64,000 bases of DNA from Chloroflexi bacterium UBA4730. GTDB taxonomy: Bacteria > Chloroflexota > Limnocylindria > P2-11E. Shown piece after piece: positions 59,318 through 64,000 of the stretch. The notes below the pieces were generated by a model. That model saw only the letters and a list, made by a program, of their open reading frames with translations. It did no database searches and was not told where the DNA came from. How positions within the stretch are numbered: the first letter of the stretch is position 1; every line of letters begins with the position of its first letter. The translations under genes were made by a program, and so were the position numbers. The stretch is from contig DHJC01000076.1 of NCBI GenBank assembly GCA_002404155.1, positions 1 through 64,000 on the forward strand. The letters are read 5' to 3'.

Positions 59318-60292
59318 ATGGAATTTAGCCTCGCGGTCCAGAACAACCGTCTCGGGGCATCCGCCGAAGGGATGGACGCAGCCGGGGAGGTCGCGACGCG
59401 CTACGGCTTCAAGACCCTCTGGGTCGCCGATCACCTGCTCGTCTCGCGCAAGGGCGGCCCGAAGGCCGACGAGTGGTACGCGCAGTACAACCTCCTCGAG
59501 CACGAGTGGATCCTCGAGGCCCTGCTGTCCCTGATGTACATCGGCGCGCGCCACCAGACGGTGCTCCTCGGGCTCGGGGTGATCGTCCCGGCGATGCGTG
59601 ACGCGCCCGCCCTCGCGAAGGAGATCGCGTCGCTCGACACGCTGAGCGGGGGCCGCGTCGTCGCGGGCGTCGGCGTCGGCGACGAAGAGGATTACCTCGA
59701 GTACCAGAACCTCGGGAAGGTCGATCGCTTCAAGGTGCGCGGGGCGTACCTGAACGAGACGGTCGCGCTGTGGCGACACCTGTGGTCCGGCCGGACCGAT
59801 CCGTTCGTCGGGAAGTTCCACCAGCTCAACGACTTCACGTTCCAGCCACCACCGCCTCAGGGCGGGAACCTGCCGATCTTCGCGAGCGGACGGAGCGATC
59901 GCGCGCTCGCGCGCGTCGGCACGATGCTCGACGGGTACCTCGGGTCGCGCTGGGCGCCGTCGCAGTTCCACGAGAAGTGGCCGGCGGCCATCGAGCGCGC
60001 GCGCCAGAATGGCCGGCCGAAGCCGTACCTCGCGATGCGCGTGCGCATCCGGATCGGCGAGCAGCCCGACGAGATCTTCAGCCTGTGCGGGGAGCCGGAG
60101 GCCGTCGTCGCGGGACTCCTCGACTATGAGGCCGCGGGCGCGGACGAGGTCGTTCTGGTCTTCGACGCGGTGAAGCCCGAGGAGGTCCTGCGCGATACCG
60201 AGCGCTTCAACCGCGAGATCCTCGAGGTCTATCGCGAGCGCTCCCGGCTGCAACGCGCGGCCGCGGGCGGAGGACCCACGCGAGCGGCGTGA
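59318..60292 (+). CDS. LLM-class flavin-dependent oxidoreductase (copy 1)
   Basis: 324 residues of bacterial luciferase-like TIM-barrel type. MEFSLAVQNNRLG opens the barrel; GFKTLWVADHLLVSRKG, SGGRVVAGVGVGDEEDYLEY and RHLWSGRTDPFVGKFHQLND, then FASGRSDRALARVGTMLDGY, follow family order. It uses reduced FMN or F420 to act on an unknown organic substrate. The second copy follows directly. An ABC ATPase of a type used for sulfonates is divergent to it. Confidence 0.92.
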   Translation: MEFSLAVQNNRLGASAEGMDAAGEVATRYGFKTLWVADHLLVSRKGGPKADEWYAQYNLLEHEWILEALLSLMYIGARHQTVLLGLGVIVPAMRDAPALAKEIASLDTLSGGRVVAGVGVGDEEDYLEYQNLGKVDRFKVRGAYLNETVALWRHLWSGRTDPFVGKFHQLNDFTFQPPPPQGGNLPIFASGRSDRALARVGTMLDGYLGSRWAPSQFHEKWPAAIERARQNGRPKPYLAMRVRIRIGEQPDEIFSLCGEPEAVVAGLLDYEAAGADEVVLVFDAVKPEEVLRDTERFNREILEVYRERSRLQRAAAGGGPTRAA

Positions 60293-61227
60293 CCGCGATG
60301 GACATCGGCATCGCGCTCCCCAATCACCGCGAGGGCGCGTCGCTCGAGGGCATGCGCGCCGCCGCCGATGCCGCCGTGCGTTACGGCTGGCGCTCGATCT
60401 GGGCGATCGACCATCTCGTCGTCGCGAAGTCCGAGGCCGCCGACTACGGCTGGACGCTCGAGCCGCTCATCTCGCTCGCATACCTCGGCGCGCTGTATCC
60501 GACGCTGCGCGTCGCCACCGGGGTGCTCGTGCCGCCGATGCGAGACGCGGTCCAGCTCGCGAAGGAGCTCGCGACGCTCGACAACCTCCTCGGACCGGAC
60601 CGGCTCATCGTCGGGGTCGGCGTGGGCGACGAGGAGGACCGCGCCGAGTACGCCAACCTCGGGAAGGACGATCGCTTCCGCAAGCGCGGCGCGTACCTCG
60701 ACGAGACGATCGCGCTGTGGCGGCACCTCTGGTCAGGCCGCACCGATCCGTTCGTCGGCACGTTCAACACGCTCACCGACTTCACGTTCGATCCGCTCCC
60801 GGTGCGGCGCGACGATCTGCTCATCATCTCGGGCGGCCGCTCGGACCGCGCGCTCACGCGCGTCGGCCGGATCACCGACGGCTTCTACGCGAGTCGCTGG
60901 GGACCGGCCGAGCTGCGCGATCGGTGGCCCACGATGCTCGCGACCGCGCACGCGAATGGCCGCAAGCGGCCGTTCCTCGCGGCGCGCGTGCGCGTGAAGT
61001 TCGAAACGGCGCCCGGAACGACGGCCGCGTACAGCGTCTGCGGCACGCCGGAGCGGATGGCCGACGAGCTCATGGCCTTCGCCCTGGCCGGCACGAACGA
61101 GTTCGTCGCGGTGCTCGATGCGACGCGGCCGGACGACGTGACGCGCCTGACCGCCCGGTTTGAGCGCGAGGTGGTCGCCCGGTTCCGCGAAGCCTGGGAC
61201 AGGCGGCCCGCCCGATCCGGGATCTAG
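60289..61227 (+). CDS. LLM-class flavin-dependent oxidoreductase (copy 2)
   Basis: 312 residues from GTG 60289 (GTGA overlap with copy 1); ATG 60298 (MDIGIALPNHREG) is an alternative. It shares long blocks with copy 1: GVGVGDEEDRAEYANLGKDD, RKRGAYLDETIALWRHLWSG and RTDPFVGTFNTLTDFTFDP. A loop of about 10 residues after WVADHL in copy 1 is missing here. Probably a tandem duplication with diverged specificity, or a heterodimer as in LuxAB. Confidence 0.92.
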   Translation: MTAMDIGIALPNHREGASLEGMRAAADAAVRYGWRSIWAIDHLVVAKSEAADYGWTLEPLISLAYLGALYPTLRVATGVLVPPMRDAVQLAKELATLDNLLGPDRLIVGVGVGDEEDRAEYANLGKDDRFRKRGAYLDETIALWRHLWSGRTDPFVGTFNTLTDFTFDPLPVRRDDLLIISGGRSDRALTRVGRITDGFYASRWGPAELRDRWPTMLATAHANGRKRPFLAARVRVKFETAPGTTAAYSVCGTPERMADELMAFALAGTNEFVAVLDATRPDDVTRLTARFEREVVARFREAWDRRPARSGI

Positions 61228-61646
61228 CCCGCCGGCGCGAAGCGCGGGATCGCGAGTTCGGAGCCCCCTGCTGTCTGGACCGGCTCGAAGCTGACCCGCA
61301 CCGGCATGCCGACCCGGACCTGCTCGTTCGGGATCCCGACGACGTTGCTGAACATCCGCGGCCCCTCGGCGAGCTGCACGAGCGCGACGTTGTACGGCAC
61401 GCGCGACGCCCAGGCGGGGTTGTACGCGTGCTCGAAGATGACGAACGACAGGACCGTCCCCCGGCCCGACAGCGGCGTCCAGGCGAAGTCCGGTGACAGG
61501 CAGCGCGGACAGATCGGCGAGATCGGGTAGCGCAGGTGGCCGCACGCGGCGCAGCGCTGCATCGCGAGCGTGCCGGCCCGGGCCGCGTCCCAGAATCCGC
61601 GGTTGTCGTCGCTGAGGACGGGCAGCACGGGCTCGAGCGCGTCCAA
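61224..61646 (-). CDS. DUF35 OB-fold acyl-CoA partner protein
   Basis: 140 residues from a TTG at 61646, which follows the thiolase-like stop directly. It has the DUF35 layout: N-terminal helix GFWDAARAGTLAMQRC, zinc ribbon CAACGHLRYPISPICPRC, and an OB fold with GRGTVLSFVIFEHAYNPAWA. DUF35 proteins are obligate partners of thiolase-like aldolases or acyltransferases. The converging stop overlaps the LLM gene by 4 bp. Confidence 0.92.
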   Translation of the reverse strand: MDALEPVLPVLSDDNRGFWDAARAGTLAMQRCAACGHLRYPISPICPRCLSPDFAWTPLSGRGTVLSFVIFEHAYNPAWASRVPYNVALVQLAEGPRMFSNVVGIPNEQVRVGMPVRVSFEPVQTAGGSELAIPRFAPAG

Positions 61647-62786
61647 TCAGCGGCCCAGCACGAGCGTGCTCGCGGTGTTGAGGGTCATGCCGCGCCCGGT
61701 GACGAGGCAGAGCTCGGCGTCGGGGATCTGCCGCTCCCCCGCCTCGCCGCGGATCTGGCGCACGCCCTCGGCGATGTGCAGCCAGCCCTGCATGTACGAC
61801 TCCGAGAGGTTGCCGCCCGCGGTGTTGAGCGGGAGCTCGCCCTGCAGGCCGATGCGCAGGCCGCCCTCGACGAACGGCCCCGATTCGCCGATCTTGCAGA
61901 AGCCGGCGTGCTCGAGCCAGAAGAGCACCGCGATGGTGAAGTTGTCGTAGAGCTGCGCGACGTCGATGTCCTTCGGCGACACGCCGGCCATGCGATACGC
62001 GCGCGAGACGCAGTCCGTCTGATGCGGCAGGTACCACCAATCCTCCCGGCCGAGGTTCTCGGCGGTGTGGCCCTGACCCATGCCCCAGATGACGGCGGGC
62101 CGGTGCGGACCGGACAGGGCGCGCTCCGGCGACGTGACGATGAGCGCGACCCCACCGTCGGTGATCAGGCAGCAGTCGAACAGCCGGAGCGGATCCACGA
62201 TGAGCCGCGAGGCCTGGTGATCCGCGAGCGTCATGGGCTCGCGCATGACCGCGGCCGGATTCAGGCGCGCGTTGCGGCGTCCGTTCACCGCGACCCAGCC
62301 GAGCTGCTCGCTCGTCGTGCCGTAGAGCGCCATGTGCCGCCGCGCGCCGATGGCGCTGTTCGCGGCGTTGCCGAACATCCCCCAGATGCCCCACGAGTCG
62401 CTGCCGCCGGCGGCCGAGTCGAACTTGCTGCCCGCGGTCCGCGCGGCGTCGCCGAACACGCACGCGACGACGTTCGCCATGCCCGTGGACACGGCCATCG
62501 CGGCGAGCTGCACGAGCGCGCCGGCCGTCGCGCCGCCCATCGCCATGGAGCCGGTGAAGCTCGGGTTGATGCCGAGGCGCTCGCCGAGGGCGAGGTAGTG
62601 CTTCGCGCCCTCGGGCGACGACGTGCCGGGCATCGTCAGGAGGCCGTCGACCTCGTCCTTCTGCAAGTCGGCGTCGGCGAGGGCGTCGCGGAACGCCTCC
62701 GTCGCGAGCGACAGCGCGGTCTCGCCCGGGAGCTTCCCCTGACGGCTCGCGCCGATGCCGGCGATCGCGGCTTTGCGCCATCCCAT
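61647..62786 (-). CDS. thiolase-fold protein, probably Ltp2-like aldolase
   Basis: 379 residues from ATG 62786. Thiolase fold: AAIAGIGASRQGKLPG, SMAMGGATAGALVQLAAMAV where the catalytic Cys of true thiolases is absent, LITDGGVALIVTSPERALSG, and NTAGGNLSESYMQGWLHIAE in place of the usual GHP catalytic His region. Loss of both Cys and His with a Tyr in the last motif is the pattern of Ltp2-type retro-aldolases, which work with a DUF35 partner like the one encoded next. It would cleave a beta-hydroxyacyl-CoA; the substrate is unknown. Confidence 0.88.
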   Translation of the reverse strand: MGWRKAAIAGIGASRQGKLPGETALSLATEAFRDALADADLQKDEVDGLLTMPGTSSPEGAKHYLALGERLGINPSFTGSMAMGGATAGALVQLAAMAVSTGMANVVACVFGDAARTAGSKFDSAAGGSDSWGIWGMFGNAANSAIGARRHMALYGTTSEQLGWVAVNGRRNARLNPAAVMREPMTLADHQASRLIVDPLRLFDCCLITDGGVALIVTSPERALSGPHRPAVIWGMGQGHTAENLGREDWWYLPHQTDCVSRAYRMAGVSPKDIDVAQLYDNFTIAVLFWLEHAGFCKIGESGPFVEGGLRIGLQGELPLNTAGGNLSESYMQGWLHIAEGVRQIRGEAGERQIPDAELCLVTGRGMTLNTASTLVLGR

Positions 62787-62790
62787 CGCG

Positions 62791-63570
62791 CTACCGGCCG
62801 CTGAACTTCGGCGGCCGGCCTTCGCGGAACGCGGCACGGCCTTCGGCGCGATCGGCCGTCTTCGCGAGCGTCGCCCACAGCGTTCGCTCGAGGTCAAGGC
62901 CTACCGAGAGCGGCACGTCGTCGGCCGCGCGCGCGGCGCGCTTCGCGGCCTGCAGCGAGAGCGGCGCGTTGACGGCGATCCGCGCCGCGAGCGTCGTCGC
63001 GAGCGCGGCGAGCGCGCCGGGCGCGACGACGTCCGACACGATGCCCCACGCGAGCGCGGTGGCGGCGTCGATGGCCTGTCCGGTCAGCAGCATCCGCAGC
63101 GCGCGCGCCGGGGTCGTCGCGCGGACCAGCCGCTGCGTGCCGCCGCTGCCGGGGAGGCTCCCGATGGAGACCTCGGGGAGCGCGAACGACGCGGTCGAGG
63201 CCGCGATACGCAGGTCGGCCGCGAGTACCAGCTCGAACCCGCCGCCCGCCGCGGGCCCATTCACCGCGGCGATGACCGGCTTCGTCGCGACGTCGAGCGG
63301 CGCGGTGAGCCGTCCGGACGGGGCCGGATCCGCCGCTGGCGCCTCCTCTTTCAGATCGACGCCGGCGCAGAACGCGGTCCCCGCGCCGGTCAGGACGATG
63401 ACCCGGACCGCGTCGTCCTGCTCGGCAGCCGCGAACGCTTCGGCGAGCCGCTGGCGTGTCGCGCGATCGATCGCGTTGCGGCGCTCAGGTCGCTGCAGCG
63501 TGATCCACGCCGCGCCGTCGCGGACGGCGTAGCCAACGGTCGCGGTCTCCGCCCCAGAGCGGGCGTCCAT
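62791..63570 (-). CDS. enoyl-CoA hydratase/isomerase (crotonase) family
   Basis: 259 residues from ATG 63570 (MDARSGAETATVGYAV). Crotonase motifs: ITLQRPERRNAIDRATRQRL, AFCAGVDLKEE, KPVIAAVNGPAAGGGFELVL (oxyanion hole) and SFALPEVSIGSLPGSGGTQR with the first catalytic Glu. The second catalytic Glu is replaced in ARALRMLLTG, so isomerase or other crotonase chemistry is possible. TGATG contact with the CoA-transferase upstream. Confidence 0.9.
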   Translation of the reverse strand: MDARSGAETATVGYAVRDGAAWITLQRPERRNAIDRATRQRLAEAFAAAEQDDAVRVIVLTGAGTAFCAGVDLKEEAPAADPAPSGRLTAPLDVATKPVIAAVNGPAAGGGFELVLAADLRIAASTASFALPEVSIGSLPGSGGTQRLVRATTPARALRMLLTGQAIDAATALAWGIVSDVVAPGALAALATTLAARIAVNAPLSLQAAKRAARAADDVPLSVGLDLERTLWATLAKTADRAEGRAAFREGRPPKFSGR

Positions 63571-64000
63571 CAATAGAAGACCCGCTCGGCGACGAGGCGG
63601 TCGTATTCGGCACGGTCCATCCCCAGAACGTCCGCGGCGATCTCCCAGGTGTGCTCGCCGAGGAGCGGCGCGGCCCGCAGCGCGGGACGCGGCCGACCGG
63701 CGACCCGGAACGGCAGCCCGTTCATCAGGATGCTGCCCATCGCGGCGTGCTCCGACCGCTGCCAGTACCCGCGAGCGCGCAGGTGCGGATCGTTCACGAG
63801 ATCGTCCGCTGCGCTCACCGCGGCGGCCGGCACGCGCCACTTCTGCAGCTCGCGCATGAGCTCGAATCGATCGCGATGGCCGGTCTCCGCGGCGATGAGC
63901 CCCTCGAGGCGATCCTCGTGCGCCTTGCGGCCCGAGAACGTCGCGAGCTCCGGCGCCGTAGCCCAGACCGGCGCACCGAGCACGTCGACGAACGAGCGCC
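63570..64000 (-). CDS. CaiB/BaiF CoA-transferase, partial at window end
   Basis: The last 143 residues of a family III CoA-transferase: ELMRELQKWRVPAAAVSAAD, VNDPHLRARGYW and APLLGEHTWEIAADVLGMD are the conserved C-terminal blocks. The frame is open to the edge of the window (RSFVDVLGAPVW), so the gene starts beyond it. It moves CoA between acyl groups, fitting the crotonase and Ltp2-like genes that follow. Confidence 0.92.
   Translation of the reverse strand, partial: RSFVDVLGAPVWATAPELATFSGRKAHEDRLEGLIAAETGHRDRFELMRELQKWRVPAAAVSAADDLVNDPHLRARGYWQRSEHAAMGSILMNGLPFRVAGRPRPALRAAPLLGEHTWEIAADVLGMDRAEYDRLVAERVFY

Noticed and set aside
1..64000. CRISPR array, rRNA operon, insertion sequence or prophage
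   Set aside because: No regularly spaced repeats, no rRNA-like sequence, no transposase, integrase, capsid or terminase frame was found; the holin-family gene at 43098-43475 is a chromosomal membrane protein family.

Overview
The window is 64 kb of high-GC bacterial chromosome (most of it roughly 65-70% G+C by eye) with short intergenic gaps and many gene starts that overlap the previous stop as ATGA, GTGA or TGATG. The style (a very large multi-GAF histidine kinase, a rapZ-whiA pair, DUF2089/DUF4097 with an ABC-2 exporter, many GTG/TTG starts, stray LAGLIDADG genes beside tRNAs) suggests an uncultured soil or groundwater Chloroflexota-type bacterium. That placement is inference; there is no rRNA or universal marker here to prove it.

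Layout. 1-5.1 kb: tRNA-Gly, a FIST sensor protein, a small hypothetical protein and a 1000-residue kinase with four tandem GAF modules. 5.1-11.5 kb: an accessory segment that starts at an intact tRNA-Phe and ends at a perfect 39-bp copy of the 5' half of that tRNA. It carries a formamidase-type amidohydrolase, a decayed toxin with its intact HTH antitoxin, a GHKL (Hsp90/MORC-like) ATPase and an AbiE-type toxin-antitoxin pair preceded by a nested palindrome. 11.6-21 kb: PAP2 phosphatase, a lipoprotein with a C-terminal Hint domain, tRNA-Val, RraA-like and CoA-binding proteins, a LAGLIDADG protein abutting tRNA-Leu(GAG), a MATE exporter and selD. The selD gene is itself a selenoprotein gene: its active-site codon is an in-frame UGA followed by a bacterial SECIS-like hairpin. 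21-27 kb: a MarR operon facing remnants of an RND/adaptor pump, an EmrB/QacA-type exporter and an ABC-2 exporter.

27.2-32.8 kb is a lower-GC (about 52-55%) island that looks like antiphage defence: a conserved hypothetical protein, a UvrD-like helicase, a truncated SIR2-like protein containing a (TC)9 tract, and a Mrr nuclease-STAND NTPase fusion. 33-35.3 kb: an amino-acid oxidase with an M55 D-aminopeptidase, tRNA-Leu(CAG) and a second, decayed LAGLIDADG gene.

35.9-48.3 kb is core-like and on the minus strand: peptide-binding protein, secG, a GT-C-like membrane protein, gpmI, tpiA, whiA, rapZ and a holin-like protein; then a six-gene overlapping operon (DUF2089, DUF4097, a short-motif protein, ABC ATPase, two permeases). 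48.3-49.6 kb: a VapBC-type toxin-antitoxin module between 28-bp inverted repeats. 49.6-52.5 kb: histidine phosphatase, GNAT acetyltransferase (probably frameshifted) and uvrC.

52.6-58.4 kb: a five-gene coupled operon of IclR regulator, glcD, glcE, glcF and an MFS transporter, read as regulated uptake and oxidation of glycolate or a related 2-hydroxy acid. 58.4-64 kb: a lone SsuB/TauB-type ABC ATPase, two tandem luciferase-like oxidoreductases, and a minus-strand acyl-CoA cluster (CoA transferase, crotonase, thiolase-like/Ltp2-like protein, DUF35 partner) that runs off the end of the window.
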